Assembly (NCBI GenBank): GCA_964406775.1
Contig: CAYOSW010000001.1
Location: 26,070 to 90,069 of the forward strand
Length of the DNA stretch: 64,000 nucleotides
Origin: JACPKO01 sp964406775
Lineage (GTDB): Bacteria; Patescibacteriota; Microgenomatia; Daviesbacterales; UBA10151
Reading direction: 5' to 3'
Part shown: one piece after another, positions 40,428-47,413 of the stretch
Numbering within the stretch: the first letter of the stretch is position 1
Layout of the letters: each line of letters starts with the position of its first letter
Program-made: the position numbers and the translations under genes
Notes under the pieces: model-generated
Databases searched by the model: none
Told to the model about the DNA's origin: nothing
The model's input: only the letters and a program-made list of their open reading frames with translations

Positions 40428-41390
40428 TCACCGTTTAATTATTCTGTCCTGAGTCTTTACCCAATTATTGCCGCCTTCGTGATGGAAGCGCTTAACCCGG
40501 GGCGGCGCGGCATCAACCATTGGTCTGTAGACTGTTGCGAGTTTTAACCCTCTCTCTGCCTGGTGTTCAAAATAATATTTTATCGGTGCTCTGTGACCGT
40601 CTCCTTCCACAGCGGTAATTTTAGGATCAAGTTCGCCTGCATCGGCTAAAGTTGTAAAGATAAGTGAAAAGGCGGCGTTCTGATAGTCCGCCATATCGGC
40701 CAATGTGACAGTTAACGGGTTCGGATGGCTGATTGAGGCGGATGTCTGAAGCCTCTGACGTTCCTGCTGGTCTCCCAGAGCCAGACTTCCTGCCACTGCT
40801 AAACCTGCAAGGCCCGCCGCTCCGGCAAAAAATGTTCTTCGGCTGAATCCTTTTTGTCTGATGGCCTGTTCTCCCGCAGAATAAAGAGTTTTTACTCCCT
40901 GAATTGCAGGTACTGCCTCAAGTCCGATGAATCTGACGATCGGGTAGGCGAACCCCAGCTTGCTCAGTTTATCTGTTGATTCTGCCTCATCAGGCGAAAT
41001 ACTGTAAGGATTCATAACTAAAATATCTTTGCCTAATTCTCCGGCAATTTGCTCAAGGGAGGCAAAAAAATCGATATCTTCCCGAAGCTCCTCAAGTCTT
41101 CGTCTGATTTGATCCGGAGACGTTCCTGAAATTTCGTGCTGAGCCTGGATTATTGCTTCGGAAATACTGCCGTCGGGTGTCAGAAACCCTTCAGCCCTCG
41201 GAGCAAATTCCAAAAGTACCGCACCGCTTTGACTGAACTGATCTCTGAACTCCTGTTCGTGAGCCCGGAAAGTAGGCATCCGGTGCTGTACGCCCATAAA
41301 TTCCAGAGAAACGCCTTTATATCCCCAGGATTCCCGGGCTAGATACGGTTCATTCTCTTTTAAAGGCTGTTCTTTAGATCCTTCAGACAC
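40428..41390 (-). CDS. TraB/Tiki-like protein with an internal twin-arginine hydrophobic segment
   Basis: 320 residues starting with GTG. The N-terminal half has LEFMGVQHRMPTF followed by a helix and AVLLEFAPRAEG, reminiscent of the G-x-x-H ... E-x-x-P/R pattern of TraB/PrgY/Tiki proteins; this is a weak similarity. At about residues 183-206 it has KGFSRRTFFAGAAGLAGLAV, which looks like a Tat signal but lies mid-protein, so it may be an internal membrane helix. A TGA-extended TATAAT ends six bases before the GTG, which supports that start. Confidence 0.6.
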   Translation of the reverse strand: MSEGSKEQPLKENEPYLARESWGYKGVSLEFMGVQHRMPTFRAHEQEFRDQFSQSGAVLLEFAPRAEGFLTPDGSISEAIIQAQHEISGTSPDQIRRRLEELREDIDFFASLEQIAGELGKDILVMNPYSISPDEAESTDKLSKLGFAYPIVRFIGLEAVPAIQGVKTLYSAGEQAIRQKGFSRRTFFAGAAGLAGLAVAGSLALGDQQERQRLQTSASISHPNPLTVTLADMADYQNAAFSLIFTTLADAGELDPKITAVEGDGHRAPIKYYFEHQAERGLKLATVYRPMVDAAPPRVKRFHHEGGNNWVKTQDRIIKR

Positions 41391-41453
41391 AGAATAATTA
41401 TATCAAGATGAAGTCCTTAAGTATTAACAGAAACGAGCAGTAATCGAAAATTT

Positions 41454-41897
41454 TTATCCTAAAACTTTTTGCTCTTTTAAGATTTGAATAATTTTTCCCC
41501 GTGTGCCGAGAATCCGGCCGATCATAATTCCGGCCAATACAGCAAAACCTGCAGTGCTTACCTGAATATCGTGTGTAAAATATCCGACGATGCGTTCCCG
41601 GAACAGCTCAAATAAGATATACAAACCAAGAACTACGCCTCCGAAGATATCGAGACGGCTCACAACTTTTTTAGCATCCTTATCCCAGGAGGTATGAAAC
41701 ATCCTCGAAGTTATTATTCCTAAAATAATTCCTGCAATCAGACCGGATATGCCGTATTCCAGTCTTAAAGCACCCCTCAAAACATTGTAAATAAGAATAC
41801 AGAAAAGAACGGAAGAAATTATAAAATACAACCGGAGTCTGAAACGCAGCCTTTTATCTATGTGATGAGAATGGTTCCGGATGGATTGAGGCTTCAC
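41454..41897 (-). CDS. Small four-helix membrane protein, unknown
   Basis: 147 residues with four hydrophobic segments (about 20-42, 50-66, 80-98 and 117-134) and glycine-rich GLIAGIILGIITSRMF and VLAGIMIGRILG strings that look like helix-packing motifs. The start is GTG. A TGT-extended TAAACT box ends seven bases upstream. No family recognised. Confidence 0.65.
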   Translation of the reverse strand: MKPQSIRNHSHHIDKRLRFRLRLYFIISSVLFCILIYNVLRGALRLEYGISGLIAGIILGIITSRMFHTSWDKDAKKVVSRLDIFGGVVLGLYILFELFRERIVGYFTHDIQVSTAGFAVLAGIMIGRILGTRGKIIQILKEQKVLG

Positions 41898-41967
41898 TGA
41901 TTACAGTTTAACAGAATCCGAAAAAAGAAAATTAAATTAAAAACCTTATCAATAATATTATCCATCA

Positions 41968-42009
41968 GGGACAATACGCACTTTTGATACGCAAAAGCCT
42001 AACCCTGAA
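41968..42009 (-). other. Stem-loop downstream of tRNA-Lys
   Basis: Nested inverted repeats TCAGGG/CCCTGA outside and CTTTTG-ATACG-CAAAAG inside lie eight bases past the tRNA 3' end. There is no T-run, so it may be a processing or Rho-related structure rather than an intrinsic terminator. Confidence 0.35.
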
Positions 42010-42016
42010 ACACGAG

Positions 42017-42088
42017 TGAACCGGGTGGGATTCGAACCCACGGCCTTATCCTTAAGAGGGATTTGCTCTACCACTGAGCTACCGGTCC
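42017..42088 (-). tRNA. tRNA-Lys (CTT)
   Basis: Full cloverleaf: acceptor GGACCGG with CCGGTTC, D arm GCTC-AGTGGTA-GAGC, anticodon loop CTCTTAA with anticodon CTT preceded by T33, variable loop of five bases, T arm GTGGG-TTCGAAT-CCCAC, discriminator A. The outermost anticodon-stem pair is an A-A mismatch. CCA is not encoded. It reads AAG codons. Confidence 0.93.
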
Positions 42089-42131
42089 TCAAAACCGATA
42101 AATTATAACCAATTTATGAAGAAATTTCGAA

Positions 42132-42368
42132 TCAGTCCAGTCCCCGGCGTTTTTTCTCGGCTGACATAACCTGGTCGGCAATGTTTAATTCCTGCGGATG
42201 CTCGCCGTCATCTCCTTTATATAATCCCATCTCGTGCGCATTTTCCAACATATCATCATCAGATTCTAAATCCGGAACACTGCCGCTGATTGCTCCTTCT
42301 CCAGCCTGAGCGGGCGTAACTGACTCCTGATGTTTTTTATCATCACCTAAGTGAGTGTTTTTGGCCAT
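42132..42368 (-). CDS. Acidic 78-residue protein, unknown
   Basis: Hydrophilic and strongly acidic (PDLESDDDMLENAHEMG, then YKGDDGEHPQE), no hydrophobic segment, C-terminus AEKKRRGLD. No family recognised. It is notable for its perfect Shine-Dalgarno sequence, unlike most genes around it, which suggests high expression or transcription from a distant promoter. It lies 43 bases upstream of tRNA-Lys on the same strand. Confidence 0.7.
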   Translation of the reverse strand: MAKNTHLGDDKKHQESVTPAQAGEGAISGSVPDLESDDDMLENAHEMGLYKGDDGEHPQELNIADQVMSAEKKRRGLD

Positions 42369-42374
42369 TAATTA

Positions 42375-42383
42375 TCACCTCCT
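42375..42383 (-). promoter_or_regulatory. Consensus Shine-Dalgarno site
   Basis: AGGAGGTGA, fully complementary to the 16S anti-SD, ends six bases before the ATG of the acidic 78-residue protein. It fixes that start and shows that SD-led initiation coexists with the leaderless genes. Confidence 0.85.
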
Positions 42384-42444
42384 GCGTTTTGAGTTTAGTA
42401 TAAAGACGGAAATAATACCATTATGACAGTGTTAATATTTATAT

Positions 42445-43098
42445 ATGGGAGAAGGAATAGGCGAGAAATTACCTGGCTGGATAAGAGAGGCGGATGTAGT
42501 GGAATTTCCGGATGTTAATTCTGCGGTTGTTTCAAAAACTGTTTTGCCGGGGATAGGAAGTATGGTTGTTACCGATTCCGGACTGGAGATGCTTGGGGAT
42601 TATCTTCAAAGTCCGGAAAAGTTCGTGCGGTTTTTGGATCACTCGGCTCACGATACGCGCGCCTTTAGGGGGATCGGGAATTTAAGGGAAGTCGGCGACT
42701 CGATGCTTTTAAAGTTTGATGTAGCCAAAGAGCCGATCGAAACAGTTTTAACCCACCAAATGATTGATGCCCTTGTACCGAGGGAAACGGAAGACTATGT
42801 TTACGATCCTGTCAGGTATCATCTGGGAGTGAATCTTCCCGGGCTTTATATAATTTTAATGGACAGAGTCCAGGCCCGTCCGATAATGAGCCAAGACCAA
42901 AGCAGGAGCGTCTATACCGCCTGGAAAAGATTCAGTGCTGAAGCCGCCTCGCACGGTATCAGAATTATCGGAACAATGGGGGATGTTCTGCACCGCGATA
43001 TGGTGGACAGAAACGGTGTTTTAGTACCGAAGATTGCAATTGTGGATCAAGTCGTTCCCGGTATCCACGCGGATTTGGCTAAAGCGAAAAAAAGATAG
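42445..43098 (+). CDS. Unknown 217-residue protein
   Basis: Soluble, no signal. Features such as LPGIGSMVVTDSGLEMLGDYL, DRVQARPIMSQDQSRSVYTA and a C-terminal MGDVLHRDMVDRNGVLVPK give an alpha/beta impression, but no motif is diagnostic. A TGT-extended TAATAT ends six bases before the ATG. The stop codon sits directly against the 16-base repeat of the tRNA-Arg 3' end, so an element inserted at that tRNA reaches exactly to this gene. Confidence 0.65.
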   Translation: MGEGIGEKLPGWIREADVVEFPDVNSAVVSKTVLPGIGSMVVTDSGLEMLGDYLQSPEKFVRFLDHSAHDTRAFRGIGNLREVGDSMLLKFDVAKEPIETVLTHQMIDALVPRETEDYVYDPVRYHLGVNLPGLYIILMDRVQARPIMSQDQSRSVYTAWKRFSAEAASHGIRIIGTMGDVLHRDMVDRNGVLVPKIAIVDQVVPGIHADLAKAKKR

Positions 43099-43216
43099 CG
43101 CCCCCGGAGAGATAACACGCCCTCTCCTTCGGAGAGCCGAACAAGATCAAAGATCTATCCGAATCTCACATCAGGGTTAAACTTTAAATATGCAAAAATG
43201 CATATCTTAAAGTTTG
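43098..43216 (-). repeat. tRNA-tail element behind tRNA-Arg
   Basis: Read on the minus strand from the tRNA 3' end: a 16-bp stem with one bulge around AAAA (43179-43215), then hairpin AGATC-TTT-GATCT (43144-43156), GTTCGG, hairpin CTCTCC-GAA-GGAGAG (43122-43136), GGCGTGTTATC, and a repeat of the last 16 bases of the tRNA, ATCTCTCCGGGGGCGC (43098-43113). The repeat starts at the T-loop position and runs through the acceptor strand. The same order of parts lies behind tRNA-His. It resembles a mini-element between tRNA-derived att sites. Confidence 0.6.
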
Positions 43217-43290
43217 CGCCCCCGGAGAGATTCGAACTCCCGTCCTCTTCGTCCGAAGCGAAGCGCTCTAATCCACTGGGCTACGGGGGC
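43217..43290 (-). tRNA. tRNA-Arg (TCG)
   Basis: Acceptor GCCCCCG with CGGGGGC, D arm GCCC-AGTGGATTA-GAGC with one mismatch, anticodon stem CTTCG/CGAAG with loop CTTCGGA and anticodon TCG, T arm GGGAG-TTCGAAT-CTCTC, discriminator G. CCA is not encoded. Its 3' terminal 16 bases recur 118 bases further downstream. Confidence 0.93.
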
Positions 43291-43301
43291 GTAACCGTAT
43301 T

Positions 43302-43634
43302 TTAACAAATCTGAAGCTCTGTATTTGATTTCAGTTTAAATTTGGTGATTGAACCTTGCTCCAGCTCTATTACAAAGTTATACCGAAAGTCCCAGAAGAA
43401 AAATCTGTTTGGTTTCAAAAACTGCTTTGCCTCAACTATTTTATATTCTTTATTCAGAATAAGTACGTCAATCGGCTTTTTCAGAAAAAAAGTATGAATT
43501 CCGAAGCGGGTTTTGAATAATAAATTCCTCGGATTTGATTTTAAAAGAAGACCGAAAAGTCTGTCTTTTAAAGATTGGGCAAATTTTAAATCCCTGCAAA
43601 TTATCTTACGGGTCTTCCTGATTTTAAGTATCAT
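43302..43634 (-). CDS. Cytosolic DUF192-like protein
   Basis: 110 residues from the chosen ATG (MILKIRKTRKIICRDLKF). The core KDRLFGLLLKSNPRNLLF, TRFGIHTFFLKKPIDVLIL and the C-terminal FVIELEQGSI follow DUF192, but there is no signal or anchor, unlike the paralogue near 1 kb. I chose the tenth codon of the open frame because TGG-TATATT ends seven bases before it. It is divergent from the SurA-like gene; the two -10 boxes are only about 27 bases apart. Confidence 0.75.
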   Translation of the reverse strand: MILKIRKTRKIICRDLKFAQSLKDRLFGLLLKSNPRNLLFKTRFGIHTFFLKKPIDVLILNKEYKIVEAKQFLKPNRFFFWDFRYNFVIELEQGSITKFKLKSNTELQIC

Positions 43635-43641
43635 AGCTTCA

Positions 43642-43680
43642 AATATACCACTTGCGTGCATAAGTGTCTGATGCTATTAT
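43642..43680. promoter_or_regulatory. Back-to-back extended -10 promoters
   Basis: Minus strand TGG-TATATT (-10 at 43642-43647) serves the DUF192-like gene and plus strand TGC-TATTAT (-10 at 43675-43680) serves the SurA-like gene. Transcripts diverge from a 25-30 bp core, so the two genes may be co-regulated. Confidence 0.5.
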
Positions 43681-43690
43681 GCTTCAAGTT

Positions 43691-44425
43691 ATGGCTACGG
43701 CTAAGAATAAAAAAGCAACTGTTAAGAAAACCGAATCAAAAGTTTCGGCTCCTAAAAAGACAACCCGCAAAAATTCTCAAACAGAATCCGTGATGTCGGA
43801 AATTAAATTACCCGGCGATTTCAATCCCTCTAAAATGTTAACCCGCAAATATTTATACATTGTAGCAGTAGTTTTGGCAGCGATCGGAATTCTTTTTGCC
43901 CTCTCGAAGTTTTGGGTTATTGCCTGGGTTGATAATAAACCGGTAACTAAATTTGCGCTTTACTCAATGCTGGAGAAAAGAGATGCGGGCAAGACGACAG
44001 AAGAACTGATTACCGAGACTTTGGTTAATTCGGAGGCTGGGAAAAGAAGACAGGCTGTTGCGGACGCCGAAGTTGAAGCGGAAATTAAGAAAATAGAAGA
44101 TCAGCAGGGCGGAGCGGAGCAGTTAAATCAAATTCTATCTATCAGGGGATTAACCCGTGAGGATTTCCAAAAATTGGTAAGGCAGCAGCTTTTGATCCAA
44201 AAAATGTTCGGTGAAGGAATTAATATCACTGATCAGGATGTTGAGAAATATATCGAAGCAAACAAAGAATCTATTTCTCCTGAGGTATTAAATAATCCGG
44301 AAAGTTCCGAAGCCGCTAAATTGCGCGAAGGAGTTAAAGAGCAATTAAAATGGGATCAAGTAAATGCCAGCTATAAAAAATGGTTAGATGAGAACTTAAC
44401 CGGCTCCAGAGTTTCCCGCAATTGA
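43691..44425 (+). CDS. Membrane-anchored SurA N-terminal-like protein
   Basis: 244 residues from the ATG that follows the TGC-TATTAT box by ten bases; the open frame extends nine codons more. A Lys-rich cytoplasmic N-terminus (about 1-45), one membrane helix (YLYIVAVVLAAIGILFAL), then an exported helical domain with WVDNKPVTKFALYSMLEK, EIKKIEDQQGG, LSIRGLTREDFQKLVRQQL and ITDQDVEKYIEAN, the pattern of SurA/PrsA N-terminal chaperone domains. There is no parvulin PPIase domain. Probably a membrane-tethered chaperone for exported proteins. It overlaps the convergent PAP2 gene by 30 bases. Confidence 0.75.
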   Translation: MATAKNKKATVKKTESKVSAPKKTTRKNSQTESVMSEIKLPGDFNPSKMLTRKYLYIVAVVLAAIGILFALSKFWVIAWVDNKPVTKFALYSMLEKRDAGKTTEELITETLVNSEAGKRRQAVADAEVEAEIKKIEDQQGGAEQLNQILSIRGLTREDFQKLVRQQLLIQKMFGEGINITDQDVEKYIEANKESISPEVLNNPESSEAAKLREGVKEQLKWDQVNASYKKWLDENLTGSRVSRN

Positions 44426-45073
44426 TTTCCGCGGAACGGTAATTCCCGCCAGTATTCCGAAAGATACTCCGACTAAAAATCCGCCAATAACGTCTGACGT
44501 CCAATGTTCTCCGAGAGATATTCTCGATACGGTCATTACGGCTAAAATTCCGAGAAGAACAGGTATAAAAATCAGTTGAGTTTTGTTGCTCTTTCTGAAT
44601 AATAAATAGCAGATAAAAAAAGTTATTAAAAATGCACTTCTGGTTTCGTGTCCCGAAGGGTAAGAAAAATCGGTCTGAGTAAAGTGAAGTGGGAAGTCGA
44701 CCTCAAGTTCTCCGCGGTAAAATAAAAATGGAGGGGCGGGGTGATGAACAAAAAGCTTTCCAAAAACTTCCATAGCCAATGCTAATGGGAGCAGAAATAA
44801 TGAAGCGGCGGCCTTCCAGAATTTTTTAACAGCCATAATTATCAGGGTAAAAAACCAGATAATTCCGGTTATCTCGGCTGACCCTAAAACGGAAAAGAAA
44901 GAAAACGGCAGATCAAGTCTTGCCGGAATTTTATTCTGCAGCTTAACTGTGGTATCAAAATCAAGTTTGGTAAAAGTTTCTTTAGCTACTAAATAAGAAA
45001 AAAGCATAAAAGCTAAAAACAACAGGGATGCGGAGATAAACAACAGCTTCTTATTTACAATTTTATTTTTCAT
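44396..45073 (-). CDS. PAP2 family membrane phosphatase
   Basis: 225 residues with six membrane segments. The acid-phosphatase triad motifs are SYPSGHETRSAF (second motif) and SRISLGEHWTSDVIGG (third motif); the first KxxxxxRP-type motif is not clearly recognisable near HHPAPPFLFYRGELE, so activity needs care. Likely substrates are undecaprenyl pyrophosphate or phosphatidic acid. The start overlaps the stop of the preceding membrane gene by four bases (ATGA), indicating coupling. Confidence 0.85.
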   Translation of the reverse strand: MKNKIVNKKLLFISASLLFLAFMLFSYLVAKETFTKLDFDTTVKLQNKIPARLDLPFSFFSVLGSAEITGIIWFFTLIIMAVKKFWKAAASLFLLPLALAMEVFGKLFVHHPAPPFLFYRGELEVDFPLHFTQTDFSYPSGHETRSAFLITFFICYLLFRKSNKTQLIFIPVLLGILAVMTVSRISLGEHWTSDVIGGFLVGVSFGILAGITVPRKSIAGNSGAG

Positions 45074-45567
45074 TTTATTAACAGGTAGAGCGCAAGAACG
45101 AATAGTAAAACTTGCCAGAAATCCCGAACGGTGAAGAGCAGAGCCTTTTTACCCTGACCGTGCCAATGGGTGGACATATGAAAATTAAATTCAGCTGTCA
45201 AAATTTTAGGTCTCGGTATCATCCTGAAATTCCTGAGTCCCGCTAGGACATCCGGAAGCTGTGATCCGCCGACTCCGAAAAGAAGATAAAGAATTTCCAG
45301 CGGGCTTTTACCCAAGTAATAAGCCATACCTGTAAAAAATAAGAAGGGTAAAAACAGATCAAAAAGTATTACCCAAATAATGAATTTGCGGTAGCCGACA
45401 TCGCCTCTGAAAAAATGTCCGTGGGGAATAAAATCGAAGAAATAGTGAGACGCCAAACCGGCAAGGCCGGTAAGGATAAGTCCTGTTGCCGGGTTCCCCG
45501 CGCCCAGATTCTGATATGCGAGGGTGCCGATTATGATTCCGACAGAAGTATGAGCGAAAGCCACCAC
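45070..45567 (-). CDS. Membrane-bound metal-dependent hydrolase-like protein (YdjM/DUF457 type)
   Basis: 165 residues with four to five membrane segments. The N-terminal AHTSVGIIIGTLAYQ and the SHYFFDFIPHG motif with two histidines and an aspartate resemble the YdjM-like inner membrane family, whose members are annotated as metal-dependent hydrolases without a firm substrate. It is coupled to the PAP2 gene downstream; both may act on envelope lipids. Confidence 0.65.
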   Translation of the reverse strand: MVAFAHTSVGIIIGTLAYQNLGAGNPATGLILTGLAGLASHYFFDFIPHGHFFRGDVGYRKFIIWVILFDLFLPFLFFTGMAYYLGKSPLEILYLLFGVGGSQLPDVLAGLRNFRMIPRPKILTAEFNFHMSTHWHGQGKKALLFTVRDFWQVLLFVLALYLLIK

Positions 45568-45612
45568 AGTTCCTCAGTATAGCAAAATTTTACAGGGAAG
45601 AGTAACCTCAAG

Positions 45613-46404
45613 CTACCTATTTCTCTCGTTTTTAACAAAAAGGTAAGTTCCGATTGAGATCATAACAGTAAATAATATAACGATAATAAGAAAGTCGATC
45701 CAAGGTGGATATAAAACTACGTGATCGTAATCAGGATGACCCCAATAATAGAGCCCCCGGAAAAAATCTACGGCATAAGTCATCGGGGCAAGTCTGGAAA
45801 GTACCAGAATCGGTAAGGGGAGCTCCTTAATCGGATTAAATACTCCGGCCAGAAAAAACTGCGGGAAAATTACGAAAGGGAAAAGCTGATTAGCGCTTCT
45901 CTGATTGCCGAATGCCGCCATAACCAAAACACCGAAAGCTCCACCCAGAAGGCAGGCGGTTAAAATTGCCGGGACCGCCAGTAAAAGCTGATAGAAAGTT
46001 ATATCGATCGGGAGAAAGAGCGAAATAAACAATCCGAATAAAATAACTCCCGTTGCCTGTACTAGCGAAACAGCCGACTCGCCGACTATTTTACCGACGA
46101 TAATTGAATATCTGGAAATAGGTGAGACAAACATTTCCTGCGAAAAATCGTTTTCCCTGTCCTGGATGAGTGAGATAATACCCGAAGCCGTTGATTGGAA
46201 TAAGGTTTGGGCAAAAACTCCCGTAAAGGTAAAAGTTAAATAGTTGAATGCAATAAATCTTCCGATATTGGATTGCAGACTTGTACCGAGCGCACCGATA
46301 AATATAATTGGGAAAACAAAAGAAATAATCAGTCTGAACCGGTCTCGCAGAAGTTTTGTAAAATCTCTTAAAGCGATAGTAAGTATTGCATTAACCTCTT
46401 TCAT
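45613..46404 (-). CDS. ABC-2 type exporter permease
   Basis: 263 residues with six membrane segments and the ABC-2 layout: cytoplasmic FTKLLRDRFRLIISFVFPI at the N-terminus, SPISRYSIIVGKIVGE in the first loop, FPQFFLAGVFNPIKELP near the fifth helix and a C-terminal positively charged end. It overlaps the ATPase gene by four bases and forms a two-gene exporter of the drug/polysaccharide-resistance (NatB/DrrB-like) type. Substrate unknown. Confidence 0.9.
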   Translation of the reverse strand: MKEVNAILTIALRDFTKLLRDRFRLIISFVFPIIFIGALGTSLQSNIGRFIAFNYLTFTFTGVFAQTLFQSTASGIISLIQDRENDFSQEMFVSPISRYSIIVGKIVGESAVSLVQATGVILFGLFISLFLPIDITFYQLLLAVPAILTACLLGGAFGVLVMAAFGNQRSANQLFPFVIFPQFFLAGVFNPIKELPLPILVLSRLAPMTYAVDFFRGLYYWGHPDYDHVVLYPPWIDFLIIVILFTVMISIGTYLFVKNERNR

Positions 46405-47351
46405 TTCGTGACTCCCTGCCGAGTATCTCCGATTATCTCAAGATAAGCTTCTTCAAGACTAGGAGTATGGGTTCTAATTTGAGAAAGAGGTGCTTTTAAT
46501 TCCTTAATAAATTTTTGAATGTCCTTATTCTTAACATAAATTTTAAATTCGCCGTTCTGGTTAAATTTAATTTTCTTTTTTGTCAGTTCGGCAGATAATG
46601 CGTTTCTCTCCGGAGTTTGGACGATCAGATAATCTTCTATCAGACTACGCTTAATATATTCAGGAGTGCCTTCCTTTACAATTTTACCGTGATTGATTAT
46701 GCAGATATGATCGGTTTCTTCGGCTTCATCGAGGTAATGAGTAGTCAGGAAAACTGTAGTCTTTTCTTCGCGCATAATCTGTTTTAGATATTGCCACAAG
46801 TTTTTCCGGGCCTCGGGATCAAGTCCGATCGTCGGTTCGTCTAAAAATAATACTTTCGGTTTATGCATCAGCGATCTGATTATCTCGAGTTTTCTCTTCA
46901 TTCCTCCCGAGAATTTTTTTACGGGTTTGTACATCTCCTTATGTAAATCCAGCACCTCTGCCAACTCGTTAAGCCTTCTTTTGTATGATTCAGGCATAAG
47001 GGAATAGAGAGGACGGAAAGGATAAAGTCCGTAAAGAATTGCGTGAAAGCGGATATTTTCTTCGGCGGTTAAATTTAAATCGAGAGACGGATTTTGGAAA
47101 ATAATTCCGACATTTCTACGTACTTTTGAAGACTCCTTTTCGGTATCGTAGCCGGCAATTTTAACTTCACCCGAGGTTTTTGTAAGAGTTGTCGTTAGTA
47201 TGGAAATCGTTGTAGTTTTACCCGCGCCGTTTGGGCCGAGGAACGCAAAAAATTCACCTTCTTTAACCTCAAACGAAACTCCGTCAACCGCGTTTACGGA
47301 AGATTTTTTATATCTCTTAATTAAGTTTTCTACTTTAATAATTGTGCTCAT
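46401..47351 (-). CDS. ABC exporter ATP-binding protein
   Basis: 316 residues from the chosen ATG; a TTG four codons earlier is less likely. Walker A GPNGAGKTT, Q loop NPSLDLNL-TAEENIRFH, signature KFSGGMKRKLE, Walker B VLFLDEPTIGLD and switch HYLDEAEE, with a C-terminal accessory domain (about 225-316) common in DrrA/NatA-type ATPases. It drives the permease encoded four bases downstream. Confidence 0.94.
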   Translation of the reverse strand: MSTIIKVENLIKRYKKSSVNAVDGVSFEVKEGEFFAFLGPNGAGKTTTISILTTTLTKTSGEVKIAGYDTEKESSKVRRNVGIIFQNPSLDLNLTAEENIRFHAILYGLYPFRPLYSLMPESYKRRLNELAEVLDLHKEMYKPVKKFSGGMKRKLEIIRSLMHKPKVLFLDEPTIGLDPEARKNLWQYLKQIMREEKTTVFLTTHYLDEAEETDHICIINHGKIVKEGTPEYIKRSLIEDYLIVQTPERNALSAELTKKKIKFNQNGEFKIYVKNKDIQKFIKELKAPLSQIRTHTPSLEEAYLEIIGDTRQGVTK

Positions 47352-47413
47352 ATAATGTACCAAACTGAAGCCTAATAATAGATGAAATATCCTGATTAGT
47401 ATATTATGGAATT

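Noticed and set aside
43098..43113. Second tRNA-Arg gene
   Set aside because: Only the last 16 bases of the tRNA are present, without D arm or anticodon arm.
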